DNA from: Lachnospiraceae bacterium
GTDB taxonomy: Bacteria; Bacillota; Clostridia; Lachnospirales; Lachnospiraceae
Length of the DNA stretch: 64,000 nucleotides
NCBI GenBank assembly: GCA_015056815.1
Contig: SVFN01000017.1
Coordinates: forward strand, 1 to 64,000
Direction: 5' to 3'
The notes beneath the pieces are model-generated. The model was not told the origin of the DNA. It saw only the letters and a list, made by a program, of their open reading frames with translations, and searched no databases. The position numbers were made by a program, and so were the translations under genes. Positions 9,051-16,725 of this stretch are shown in pieces. Numbering within the stretch: position 1 is the stretch's first letter; every line of letters begins with the position of its first letter.

Positions 9051-9124
9051 ACATTTATCTTAATATGCTTTCATCAGAAACTTTCACAATTCTGTTTCTG
9101 TTTTTTTGTCCATATTTTCTTTAT

Positions 9125-9158
9125 ATAAAAAACGCCGGTTTTGCACTTCCGACGTTTT
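9125..9158 (-). terminator. Terminator after the Toprim-like gene
   Basis: A stem AAAACGTCGG / CCGGCGTTTT with loop AAGTGCAAAA on the minus strand is followed by TTTTTT-rich sequence. It lies 26 bp beyond the stop of the 9184 gene and separates that transcript from the csm operon. Confidence 0.8.
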
Positions 9159-9183
9159 CATTAATCTCTTTTGTTATTCTTCT

Positions 9184-9846
9184 CTACTCCCACTTCACAT
9201 TTTTCTGAATTGCTTCCGCTTCCCGCTCCTGTAAATAAACAGGATTTAATTTCTTCTTCTGATAAGCCAGATAACTATCCCTGGTTTTATCGATCAACAG
9301 CTCTGTAAAAAATCGTTCCCAGCTAAAATGCTGACTGCTTTCAATGTAAGCGTAAGGTTTCTCTAAAATAGGATCCACTCCCTGAATCAACCCTGATTTT
9401 AATATAAGCCACTCAAAGGACTCCGGCATAAACAGAACAAGGTTCTTTATGCGACTTAAAGAAAGTACCCTCTCAATTTCCGGTCCAAAAGCAGCTCCAT
9501 CCGTAATGACAAGAACCGTATCTGCTTTTGCCTCCCGTATAACTCGATAGACATTAGACTTTCCTTCTGCTGAAATGCAGGCAATTCCTTTCTTTTCACA
9601 TACAGCCGAAAAAAATTCATAACCAGAATTGCGATCCTCCACGATCACCAGCTCTGGTTTGGGGAGTCGCGAACCCTCTAACTTTCCCTCTCTGTAAAGC
9701 TGGTAAAACTCACTGTATAATCTCTTAGTGCCCTGATATTTGTTTCCCCCTCTGTTTCTGATCCCATAGATTTCTTTCACACTATATGGTAATGCAAAAA
9801 GAGAGGATCTGGTCGCTATCACGTAATAATTATCCGTCTCTCCCAA
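9184..9846 (-). CDS. Uncharacterised Toprim-like protein, partner of DUF4869 gene
   Basis: A soluble 220-aa protein. Residues of about 65-120 read LVIVEDRNSGYEFF, then GIACISAEGKSNVYRVI, then VLVITDGAAFGPEI. This resembles the Toprim core (a Glu after a hydrophobic strand, then an aspartate-bearing strand), although only one Asp of the usual DxD is present. I recall related clostridial proteins being loosely labelled translation initiation factor 2, a name the sequence does not support. It follows the DUF4869 gene by 27 bp in the same orientation and ends at its own terminator, so the two form a bicistronic unit upstream of, but separate from, the csm operon. A defence role is possible by location only. 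Confidence 0.5.
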   Translation of the reverse strand: MGETDNYYVIATRSSLFALPYSVKEIYGIRNRGGNKYQGTKRLYSEFYQLYREGKLEGSRLPKPELVIVEDRNSGYEFFSAVCEKKGIACISAEGKSNVYRVIREAKADTVLVITDGAAFGPEIERVLSLSRIKNLVLFMPESFEWLILKSGLIQGVDPILEKPYAYIESSQHFSWERFFTELLIDKTRDSYLAYQKKKLNPVYLQEREAEAIQKNVKWE

Positions 9847-9873
9847 ATGTTTCCCATAGTACTCATTGGATCA

Positions 9874-10320
9874 CTATTCCAAAAAATCTCCCGCGTACAG
9901 AACAAGTTCTTTCATATTGTGTACGATCACATTATTATTCAGGATCCTTATCTCAAAATCCTTATCGCCAAAATCCATGATATGATGCAGATTGATCGTG
10001 ACATCCTCTTTTGATTTCTGTGCAATCTTTAAGATCCACTTCGCACAATTATCTCCACAGGTAGATGCATTAAAGATATGCTCTCTGTCATGATAGATCA
10101 AAAGCAATGTCTTGACACCGCCCGATAGCCGTGTTACCGGAATCACGCCGAGTGCCTTCGTCTTTACAGCCTGGGGTCCCAAGACTTCTGCTTTATCCAC
10201 TGATTTCATCATTTTTTTTGAAAAGTCATCCTCGATCCATGAATCCAGATATGTGTGATCAAAATACATAGATGTACTATAGATTTCTTCCGGAAGATCC
10301 CCATAATGAATATTCAGCAT
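9874..10320 (-). CDS. DUF4869-like protein
   Basis: A 148-aa acidic cytosolic protein starting MLNIHYGDLPEEIY, which resembles DUF4869 proteins of Firmicutes; function unknown. A segment GVIPVTRLSGGVKTLLL and the cysteine pair in STCGDNCAKW are visible, together with two His-rich stretches (LHHIMDFGDKDFEI). The ribosome site AGAGGT lies 9 nt before the ATG. It heads the two-gene unit with the Toprim-like gene. Confidence 0.6.
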   Translation of the reverse strand: MLNIHYGDLPEEIYSTSMYFDHTYLDSWIEDDFSKKMMKSVDKAEVLGPQAVKTKALGVIPVTRLSGGVKTLLLIYHDREHIFNASTCGDNCAKWILKIAQKSKEDVTINLHHIMDFGDKDFEIRILNNNVIVHNMKELVLYAGDFLE

Positions 10321-10389
10321 TATATTTTACCTCTTTTCGACTACTTATTATCAGTATGAACCGTTCTGTCTCTTTTACTCTTAACATCT

Positions 10390-10418
10390 ATTCTAATCGA
10401 AATAATCTTTTTTGTCTA
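10390..10418 (-). promoter_or_regulatory. Promoter of the DUF4869/Toprim-like pair
   Basis: TAGACA (10413-10418), 17-nt spacer, TAGAAT (10390-10395) on the minus strand. The predicted start near 10383 gives a 63-nt leader before the ATG at 10320. No other feature is seen between here and the terminator at 10540. Confidence 0.55.
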
Positions 10419-10539
10419 CCAGGCCTGCGTTGTACACAGCTCTCATTTTTATATCCGGTGCTGTTTGATACAGTTTTTCCGCAGCCTTGCAGCGTAGTGC
10501 GAGGCTTGGGACCGAACAGATAACTATACCCGTTCAAAC

Positions 10540-10573
10540 AAAAAAGATGCCATCACACGAAAATGACAGCACC
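10540..10573 (-). terminator. Terminator of the dapA transcript
   Basis: A 10-bp stem (GGTGCTGTCA pairing with TGATGGCATC, including wobble pairs) with an 8-nt loop is followed by TTTTTTG on the minus strand. It stands about 18 bp beyond the stop of the small ORF at 10591, so the transcript from dapA includes that ORF. Confidence 0.8.
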
Positions 10574-10590
10574 TTTCTTTCACATTCCAA

Positions 10591-10734
10591 CTATTCTTCA
10601 TTATGTTCTTTGCAGATACATCTAATACAATCCACTCTATCTGCATCCGATATCTCTTTCTCATCCATATGATCAGATTTACAAAAAATAGGCGAAAACT
10701 CCATTCCTCTCCATGAACCATCCGGTTCTTCCAT
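10591..10734 (-). CDS. Small cysteine-containing protein downstream of dapA
   Basis: A 47-aa ORF (starts MEEPDGSWRGMEFSP, ends DCIRCICKEHNEE) lies 21 bp after the dapA stop and just before the transcript terminator. It is strongly acidic and has four cysteines, one near residue 18 and three in the C-terminal CIRCIC. Its placement inside the dapA transcript argues that it is real. The ribosome site is weak. The CxxC-type cluster could bind a metal, but I do not recognise the family. Confidence 0.5.
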   Translation of the reverse strand: MEEPDGSWRGMEFSPIFCKSDHMDEKEISDADRVDCIRCICKEHNEE

Positions 10735-10755
10735 ACTGTATCTTTTCTCTCTTAC

Positions 10756-11643
10756 TTACAGCAGCCCGAACTTCTTCATCGCATCCTCTAACTTCGCCGC
10801 ATTCTCCGGCTCCATCTCGGTAAGCGGACGTCTGAGAACACCTGCTTCCATGCCCATTAAGTTCATGGCTTTCTTCACAGGGATCGGATTCACTTCACAG
10901 AAGAGCTTCTTGATCAGATCAAATGCCTCTAACTGGATCTTGCGGCTGCCTTCCACATCACCCTCGAAGAACTTTGCGCACATATCATGTGTCTGTCCGG
11001 GTGCGATGTTGGAAAGAACGGAGATCACGCCCTTACCGCCAAGGGAAAGTACCGGAACAACCTGATCGTCATTACCGCTGTAGACGTCTACTTTGCCATC
11101 TGCGATGGACATCAGCTTTGCAACTAAGGAAATATCACCGGTAGCATCCTTTACTCCGACAATGTTCTCCACTTCCGTACAAAGTCTTACGACTGTCTCA
11201 GGCTGGATCAGCACGCCGCCTGTCCTGCCGGGAATATTATATAAAATGATCGGAAGTTTCACAGACTCCGCTACCATTTTGAAGTGCTCATAAAGACCTT
11301 TTTGCGTGCACTTGTTATAGTAAGGTGTCACGATCAGAAGTCCGTCAGCTCCCGCTTTTTCTGCTTCCTGTGAAAGATAAATGGCGGTCTCGGTGCAATT
11401 AGAGCCGGTACCTGCCACGACCGGAATCCTTCCTGCCACATGTTTTACGCAATAACGGATCACATCAAGATGCTCCTCATGTGTAAGCGTCGCCGCCTCA
11501 CCCGTCGTACCGCATACGATGATCGCATCCGTTCCGTTGTTGATCTGAAAATCGATCTGCTTTGCGAAAGCCTCATAATTAATGCTTCCATCCTCATGAA
11601 ATGGTGTGACGATCGCAACGCCTGCTCCTGTGAAAATAGACAT
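10756..11643 (-). CDS. dapA: 4-hydroxy-tetrahydrodipicolinate synthase
   Basis: Catalyses condensation of pyruvate with aspartate semialdehyde, the first step committed to lysine and diaminopimelate (cell wall and spore dipicolinate). The 295-aa protein has the substrate motif CGTTGEAATL, the active-site tyrosine in TPYYNKC, and the Schiff-base lysine in VGVKDATGD. The start is at 11643 (MSIFTGAG) because AGGAGG stands just upstream; a longer frame to 11661 is less likely. The gene lies behind a lysine riboswitch with its own terminator, so lysine should shut it off. Confidence 0.97.
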   Translation of the reverse strand: MSIFTGAGVAIVTPFHEDGSINYEAFAKQIDFQINNGTDAIIVCGTTGEAATLTHEEHLDVIRYCVKHVAGRIPVVAGTGSNCTETAIYLSQEAEKAGADGLLIVTPYYNKCTQKGLYEHFKMVAESVKLPIILYNIPGRTGGVLIQPETVVRLCTEVENIVGVKDATGDISLVAKLMSIADGKVDVYSGNDDQVVPVLSLGGKGVISVLSNIAPGQTHDMCAKFFEGDVEGSRKIQLEAFDLIKKLFCEVNPIPVKKAMNLMGMEAGVLRRPLTEMEPENAAKLEDAMKKFGLL

Positions 11644-11679
11644 GTTCAATTCCTCCTTCAAATGCTTGACTTTAACCTA

Positions 11680-11706
11680 ATAAAGCCAGCCCAGTATGGG
11701 CCGGCT
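11680..11706 (-). terminator. Riboswitch-controlled terminator ahead of dapA
   Basis: AGCCGGCCCA, loop TAC, TGGGCTGGCT, then TTTATT on the minus strand. It sits 15 nt after the lysine aptamer and 37 nt before the dapA start, the classic place for an expression platform in a lysine-OFF switch. Confidence 0.88.
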
Positions 11707-11720
11707 TAACTGTTCTCTCT

Positions 11721-11882
11721 GATAGCTCCCCATCTGTGACGATGACAGTCATACAGCTCTTAACTGTATGCCCAAGAACAATATATACAGGTATATTGCC
11801 TTTCGGCATGTTTTCCTTTCAATAATCCTCATCTGTCCCTGTGACATCCGATCATCTACTGATAAAACACGCGACCTCTATC
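11721..11882 (-). promoter_or_regulatory. Lysine riboswitch (L box)
   Basis: The 162-nt aptamer begins GATAGAGGTCGCG and closes with GGAGCTATC, so the P1 helix pairs GATAG with CTATC. Inside are the conserved AGTAG segment, the GCCGAAAGGC hairpin and the CTTGGGCATACAGTTAAGAG region followed by CTGTATGACTGTC. Order and sequence fit the five-helix lysine aptamer. A -10 box TATAAT (11892-11897) lies just upstream. When lysine binds, the downstream terminator should form and dapA should not be transcribed. Confidence 0.93.
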
Positions 11883-11891
11883 TTTTATATC

Positions 11892-11897
11892 ATTATA
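11892..11897 (-). promoter_or_regulatory. -10 box of the dapA leader transcript
   Basis: TATAAT on the minus strand directly ahead of the lysine aptamer. A perfect TTGACA occurs at 11924-11929 but 26 nt away, too far for a standard promoter, so the true -35 is unclear. Confidence 0.5.
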
Positions 11898-11995
11898 TGT
11901 AGATCGACAGATAACGTTCGTGCTGTCAAATCGCTTTGCAAAATGGCATATAATCCGCCAACCTATGCAAAGGATAGCACCATTTATATATTCTG

Positions 11996-12508
11996 TCAAC
12001 CTTGAATCTCGTCATACACCTTAAAATTCATGTTTTCGATCTTGGAAACCTCATCCGCCAGCATGCAGACCTCATCACTCAGCCAGATACCTGTCATGAT
12101 GAGCGTCGTCTCCTCATCCTTCGCCTCGATCAGTGCTTTGATGTCGTCCATTGTGATTACGCCGACATCGAGAAGTCCCAGTACTTCATCCAGGATCAGC
12201 AGATCGCATCCTCCCGTCGCCAGTACCTTCTTGGCAAAATTCAGACCGTTTCTCATGTTCATGGATTCTTCCCGTTTTTCTTCCTCGGACAGATCTTCAT
12301 AATTCGCGTCTGATTTCTCAAACCGGAAAAACTTGATCTCCGGCTCCAGACGCTGCAGGAACTCTGAATTCTGGATCGTTGTACGTTTTAAAAACTGTAC
12401 GATCACGACTTCCTTTCCCTCACTCGCCGCATACAGAGCCTCGCCCCATGCAGCAGGAGTCTTGCCATGTCCGTCGCCGGTATAAATATGTATCTTTCCC
12501 TGATTCAT
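11996..12508 (-). CDS. cobO: Cob(I)yrinic acid a,c-diamide adenosyltransferase
   Basis: An ATP:corrinoid adenosyltransferase of the CobA/CobO/BtuR type, which adds the upper ligand of vitamin B12 coenzyme. The P-loop is YTGDGHGKTPAAWG near residues 7-20, and LLILDEVLGLLDVG gives the Walker B region. Start at 12508 (MNQGKIHIYTG), 170 aa, behind AGAGGTGGC; the in-frame extension to 12628 has no family residues. It stands alone without other cobalamin genes, so it probably serves B12 salvage. The 5' leader has no B12 box. Confidence 0.9.
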   Translation of the reverse strand: MNQGKIHIYTGDGHGKTPAAWGEALYAASEGKEVVIVQFLKRTTIQNSEFLQRLEPEIKFFRFEKSDANYEDLSEEEKREESMNMRNGLNFAKKVLATGGCDLLILDEVLGLLDVGVITMDDIKALIEAKDEETTLIMTGIWLSDEVCMLADEVSKIENMNFKVYDEIQG

Positions 12509-12706
12509 TCTGCCACCTCTTACCTGATCTGAAACAAACAAGCCTTCTCCGAAACATATGGTATCCTTATGGCATCTGCTGCCTTTCCGGGCACAGATAC
12601 ATTGGATGGTACCGCTTATTATAACCAAATAGCATATAAGGCATTTTTATCTTAAGATAGACAATAGCATATATTGAAAAAAAAAGCAAATTTTTGGCAT
12701 CCGGAA

Positions 12707-13414
12707 CTATTCTGCCACCAACATACAGTCAATGCGGGGCTCCGCATCCGTTCCTGTTTGTGTCTGACCGGCAACCTCCTGTGTCTCATCATGCCCGACT
12801 TCCAGTTTGCTTACAGAGACTTCATAAGCTACTCTCTTTTCCGTTGTCTCCTCAGACAATTTCTTCATGTATTCTCTGCTCTGGATCCTGCCCCAGATCC
12901 TGCAGCGTTCACCTACGGAAAAGCTTCCGGCGTATCTCGCATTTCTTCCCCAACTGATGCAGGGAATATAATCGCTCTTTCCATAAGGTCTGTTCACCGC
13001 AAGGAGCAGATCCGCGATCTCTCTTCCTAACGGTGTCTTTCTGTAAATCGGCTCTTTGCAGATATAGCCATCTAAAAAAATCAGATTCGTTTTCTCGTTC
13101 TCTACGATCTGGTCAATAAATTCCACCTCTCTTACGAATACGGAAAGAACCAGTTTGTTTCTGCGCTCCTCATGTCTGTTATATGAACGGAACTGCCCGG
13201 TCACTTTTATCTTGCGTCCGGTATAGTCCTGCTTCACATCCAGAAGTCTCTCCGAGATCATAAGCGGAATGATATCGGAAGAATCCGACAGCCTCGGTAC
13301 GCGGATATCTACCATATAAAATCCCTCTCCAAAAATCTCATGGCTAAAAGAAAATGCCCCCACAATTTCTCCCATGATTGTTACCTGGTTATTTTCGATC
13401 ATCTTATCTGTCAT
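12707..13414 (-). CDS. Single-stranded DNA-binding protein with two OB-like halves
   Basis: A 235-aa protein resembling the clostridial SSB-like family. The first half has ITIMGEIVGAFSFSHEIFGEGFY and KIKVTGQFRSYN, the second has NLIFLDGYICKEPIYRKTPLGREIADLLLAVNR and CISWGRNARYAG, which is the SSB OB-fold pattern. The C-terminal 30 residues are polar and acidic, as in SSB tails. Start at 13414 (MTDKMIENN) because AGGAG lies 8 nt upstream. It is probably an accessory single-strand binding protein rather than the replicative SSB. Confidence 0.75.
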   Translation of the reverse strand: MTDKMIENNQVTIMGEIVGAFSFSHEIFGEGFYMVDIRVPRLSDSSDIIPLMISERLLDVKQDYTGRKIKVTGQFRSYNRHEERRNKLVLSVFVREVEFIDQIVENEKTNLIFLDGYICKEPIYRKTPLGREIADLLLAVNRPYGKSDYIPCISWGRNARYAGSFSVGERCRIWGRIQSREYMKKLSEETTEKRVAYEVSVSKLEVGHDETQEVAGQTQTGTDAEPRIDCMLVAE

Positions 13415-13576
13415 TTTGTTCTCCTTTCCTACTCTCTCCCCATCGTGTTTTGCACCTGTGGGATGTTTTTCTGATGATGTAATATATGTATATTCTGAAA
13501 TTCCGGATTTATTCCATAATTCGCGCGACACATTTCGATCCGTTTTTTCGACTGATTTTTATCCGATTTATTTTTC

Positions 13577-13604
13577 TTGCATTTCTGTTTGTTTATGGTA
13601 CAAT
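13577..13604 (+). promoter_or_regulatory. Promoter of typA
   Basis: TTGCAT (13577-13582), 16-nt spacer ending TGG, TACAAT (13599-13604), giving an extended -10. It leaves a leader of about 155 nt before the typA start, which is AT-rich with no recognisable riboswitch. Nothing else is seen in the 13415-13767 gap. Confidence 0.6.
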
Positions 13605-13767
13605 ATGGGATTGTAATGTCTTGCAAACTTTTTTGCAACCGTTTTCGTTAATTTTTATCAAAAAAAATTATAAACTTATCGGGAAATTTCGCCGACTTTT
13701 TGCAAATTATCTGTAAATATCGCCGGACTTTTTATTCCCCGAGTCTCGAATGATCAAAGGAGTAATT

Positions 13768-15603
13768 ATGAAAACAAAAAGAGAAGACGTCAGAAATGTA
13801 GCCATCATCGCCCATGTCGACCATGGTAAAACGACCCTTGTGGACGAACTGTTAAAACAAAGCGGTGTCTTTCGTGAGAACCAGGAGGTCGCTGAACGTG
13901 TCATGGATTCCAACGATATCGAGCGCGAGCGCGGCATCACCATCCTTTCCAAAAATACTGCAGTTATGTATAAGAACACCAAGATCAACATCGTGGATAC
14001 TCCCGGCCATGCTGATTTCGGTGGTGAAGTGGAACGCGTCCTTAAGATGGTAAATGGTGTCATCTTAGTGGTAGACGCGTTTGAGGGTGCCATGCCCCAG
14101 ACGAAATTTGTCTTGCGCAAAGCCCTGGAATTGAAGCTTCCGGTCATCGTATGTGTAAACAAGATCGATCGTCCCGAAGCCCGCTGCGATGAAGTCATCG
14201 ATGAAGTACTCGAGCTTTTCCTGGATCTTGACGCGGATGAAAAACAGTTGGACTGCCCGTTCATCTTCGCCTCCGCAAGAGACGGCATCGCTTCCTTTAC
14301 TATGGAAGAAGAAGGCACAGACATGATCCCTCTCTTTGAAACGATCCTGGATTATATCCCGGCTCCGGAAGGTGATCCCGATGCAGGTACCCAGGTACTG
14401 ATCAGCACCATTGATTACAATGAATATGTCGGCCGCATCGGCGTCGGTAAAGTTGACAACGGTACGATCCGTGTCAATCAGGAAGTCATGCTGATGAACC
14501 ATCATGAGCCGGATAAGCAGAAAAAAGTAAAGGTTTCCAAACTGTATGAGTTTGACGGATTAAATAAAGTAGAAGTCAAAGAAGCCGGTATCGGTTCCAT
14601 CGTTGCCATCTCCGGTATTCCGGATATCCACATCGGAGACACTCTGTGTGACCCGGAAAACCCGCAGCCGATCCCGTTCCAGAAGATCTCAGAGCCGACC
14701 ATCGCTATTCATTTTGTAGTAAACGACTCTCCTCTTGCGGGACAGGAAGGCAAATACGTTACCAGCCGTCATCTGCGTGACCGTTTATTCCGTGAGCTCA
14801 ACACCGATGTTTCCCTCCGTGTGGAGGAAACAGAAAACACCGATTCTTTCAAAGTCTCCGGACGTGGTGAACTGCATCTGTCTGTCCTGATCGAGAATAT
14901 GCGTCGCGAGGGATACGAATTTGCGGTTTCCAAAGCGGAAGTTCTTTATAAGACCGATGAAAACGGAAAGACCTTAGAGCCGATGGAGCTTGCTTATATA
15001 GATGTTCCGGAAGAATTTTCCGGTGCTGTGATCGAGAAGCTGTCCGCGCGCAAAGGCGAGCTTCGCAATATGACTCCTTCCAATGGCGGATATACCAGAC
15101 TGGAGTTTGCGATCCCCTCCAGGGGACTGATCGGTTACCGCGGCGAATTCATGACTGACACCAAAGGAAACGGTATCATCAATACGATCTTTGACGGATA
15201 TGGCCCGTACAAAGGCGATTTAAATTATAGAAGTAACGGATCTCTCATCGCATTTGAGGCCGGTGAAGCGATCACCTATGGTCTGTACAATGCACAGGAG
15301 CGCGGAACACTCTTTATCGGTCCCGGCACCAAGGTTTACTCCGGTATGGTAGTCGGTGAAACAGGACGAAGCGAAGATATCGAGATCAATGTCTGTAAGA
15401 CCAAGCATCTCACCAATACCCGTACTTCCAGCTCCGATGAGGCACTTCGTCTGACGCCGCCTAAGATCCTGAGCTTAGAGCAGGCACTTGATTTTATTGA
15501 TACGGATGAACTTTTGGAAGTAACTCCGGAAAGTCTCAGAATTCGTAAAAAAATCTTGGATCCGACACTCAGAAAGCGTGCCGGCTTTAAGAAGAAACAA
15601 TAA
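13768..15603 (+). CDS. typA: Ribosome-binding GTPase TypA/BipA
   Basis: A translational GTPase involved in ribosome assembly and stress or cold adaptation. G1 is AHVDHGKTTL, switch II is DTPGHADFGGEVER and G4 is NKIDR. The C-terminal region has the family motif SRGLIGYRGEFMTDTKGNG. Start at 13768 (MKTKRED) because AAAGGAG lies 7 nt upstream; an earlier ATG at 13750 would place the ribosome site inside the gene. 611 aa is the usual length. It is one of the few plus-strand genes and ends at a strong bidirectional terminator. Confidence 0.97.
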   Translation: MKTKREDVRNVAIIAHVDHGKTTLVDELLKQSGVFRENQEVAERVMDSNDIERERGITILSKNTAVMYKNTKINIVDTPGHADFGGEVERVLKMVNGVILVVDAFEGAMPQTKFVLRKALELKLPVIVCVNKIDRPEARCDEVIDEVLELFLDLDADEKQLDCPFIFASARDGIASFTMEEEGTDMIPLFETILDYIPAPEGDPDAGTQVLISTIDYNEYVGRIGVGKVDNGTIRVNQEVMLMNHHEPDKQKKVKVSKLYEFDGLNKVEVKEAGIGSIVAISGIPDIHIGDTLCDPENPQPIPFQKISEPTIAIHFVVNDSPLAGQEGKYVTSRHLRDRLFRELNTDVSLRVEETENTDSFKVSGRGELHLSVLIENMRREGYEFAVSKAEVLYKTDENGKTLEPMELAYIDVPEEFSGAVIEKLSARKGELRNMTPSNGGYTRLEFAIPSRGLIGYRGEFMTDTKGNGIINTIFDGYGPYKGDLNYRSNGSLIAFEAGEAITYGLYNAQERGTLFIGPGTKVYSGMVVGETGRSEDIEINVCKTKHLTNTRTSSSDEALRLTPPKILSLEQALDFIDTDELLEVTPESLRIRKKILDPTLRKRAGFKKKQ

Positions 15604-15611
15604 GGATCCTA

Positions 15612-15640
15612 TTTCCCCGCGGTAATCTGCCGCGGGGAAA
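15612..15640. terminator. Bidirectional terminator between typA and yigZ
   Basis: TTTCCCCGCGG, loop TAATCTG, CCGCGGGGAAA: an 11-bp perfect stem with A/T flanks on both sides between two convergent genes. Confidence 0.92.
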
Positions 15641-15641
15641 A

Positions 15642-16301
15642 TCATTCTATCATCTCCAACACTTCTCCATCCTCTCCGACGGAATAGAGAACCTCTTTTT
15701 TCTCTTCTATTTCTATCCTTCCCGAAAAGGCTTCGGTCAGTCCTTTTGAAAACTCTGTCAACCGGGTCGCCGGTATCAGCACCTCACATTTGACGTCTGC
15801 TTCATAGACCGTATCAAGAAGGATGAATTCATTCTGGCGGATGAAATACTGGATCTTACCGACGTCTGTATAAGGGACATGGAAGCTCAGGCGCCCCCCC
15901 TTAACTCTCTGTATGATGTCCCCTGCCGCCAATCCGGCTTTGACTGCCTGGGTATATGCCCTTACCAGTCCTCCGGTCCCTAAAAGGATGCCTCCGAAAT
16001 ATCTCGTCACCACTGCAGCCACATTCGTAAGTTTCTCCCCACGAAGCACCTCCAACATTGGTTTACCTGCCGTTCCCGCAGGTTCTCCGTCATCGGAGGA
16101 ATGCTCGATCTGTCCATCCTCGCCCAGGATATATGCCGAACAGTTGTGCCTGGCATCCGGATACTTCTTTTTGCAGGCCGCTATAAAGGCTTCCGCCTCC
16201 TCTTTGTCCTTCACCGCCTGTACCGTTGCGATAAAGCGTGACTTTTTTTCTTCAATCTCTGCACTTGAGGTGCGATATACGGAACGATATACTTCAGCCA
16301 T
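15642..16301 (-). CDS. YigZ/IMPACT family protein
   Basis: A 219-aa protein of the YigZ family (related to eukaryotic IMPACT; proposed to bind RNA or act in translation regulation). Diagnostic motifs are EEKKSRFIA near residue 17, ARHNCSAYILG, SSDDGEPAGTAGKPML and VTRYFGGILLGTGGLVRAY. The last third is the RNA-binding EF-G-like domain. It overlaps nothing and converges on typA. Probably monocistronic. Confidence 0.93.
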   Translation of the reverse strand: MAEVYRSVYRTSSAEIEEKKSRFIATVQAVKDKEEAEAFIAACKKKYPDARHNCSAYILGEDGQIEHSSDDGEPAGTAGKPMLEVLRGEKLTNVAAVVTRYFGGILLGTGGLVRAYTQAVKAGLAAGDIIQRVKGGRLSFHVPYTDVGKIQYFIRQNEFILLDTVYEADVKCEVLIPATRLTEFSKGLTEAFSGRIEIEEKKEVLYSVGEDGEVLEMIE

Positions 16302-16543
16302 TTTTTATTCCTTTTCTTAACTCCGGGTAATTTAATCTTTTCCCTGCATCCTGCAGAAAACACTTCGCGTGTCGGATAGAACTGCCTTCAGGATCTCAAG
16401 CAGACAGGAGCTTATATCGCTCCTTTACGAATGTATTTGTTAGTATAGCATGACATTTCCATTTTGAAAAGGTGTTTTTTGCATAAATTTTCCTGTCGGG
16501 GCAACACTATCAGATAAGGAGAACGGAAGCCTTTTGGGCTTTC

Positions 16544-16572
16544 TTGAATTTATTTCCAATCTTTGTTATAAT
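16544..16572 (+). promoter_or_regulatory. Promoter of the PBP1A gene
   Basis: TTGAAT (16544-16549), 17-nt spacer, TATAAT (16567-16572). The leader of roughly 145 nt before 16726 holds no obvious regulatory structure. The region 16302-16543 contains nothing I can name. Confidence 0.7.
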
Positions 16573-16725
16573 AAGGTAACTGTGCTTACATGATTACTGT
16601 TCACAATCTTATGGAACCGGTAACTTTACACGCACAAATAGCAATTGTTACGATCCAGACTTACGGGATACTGCAAAGGCAGAAAGATAAGCACGATGAT
16701 CGTAACAGGCAGGAGGCAGATGAAT

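Noticed and set aside
9083-9114. A T-tract followed by GTCCAT upstream of the cas6 promoter, resembling the WYL operator.
   Set aside because: The half-sites (TGGY and ACCAC) are not both present and the spacing to the -10 box (about 42 nt) does not fit 37 or 47, so it is probably chance AT-rich similarity.
11924-11929. Perfect TTGACA ahead of the dapA leader.
   Set aside because: It is 26 nt from TATAAT, far beyond the usual 16-18, so I did not call a full promoter.
12509-12660. Structured leader ahead of the cobO-type gene, possibly a cobalamin riboswitch.
   Set aside because: No B12 box or the long multi-helix core is present, only a short stem.
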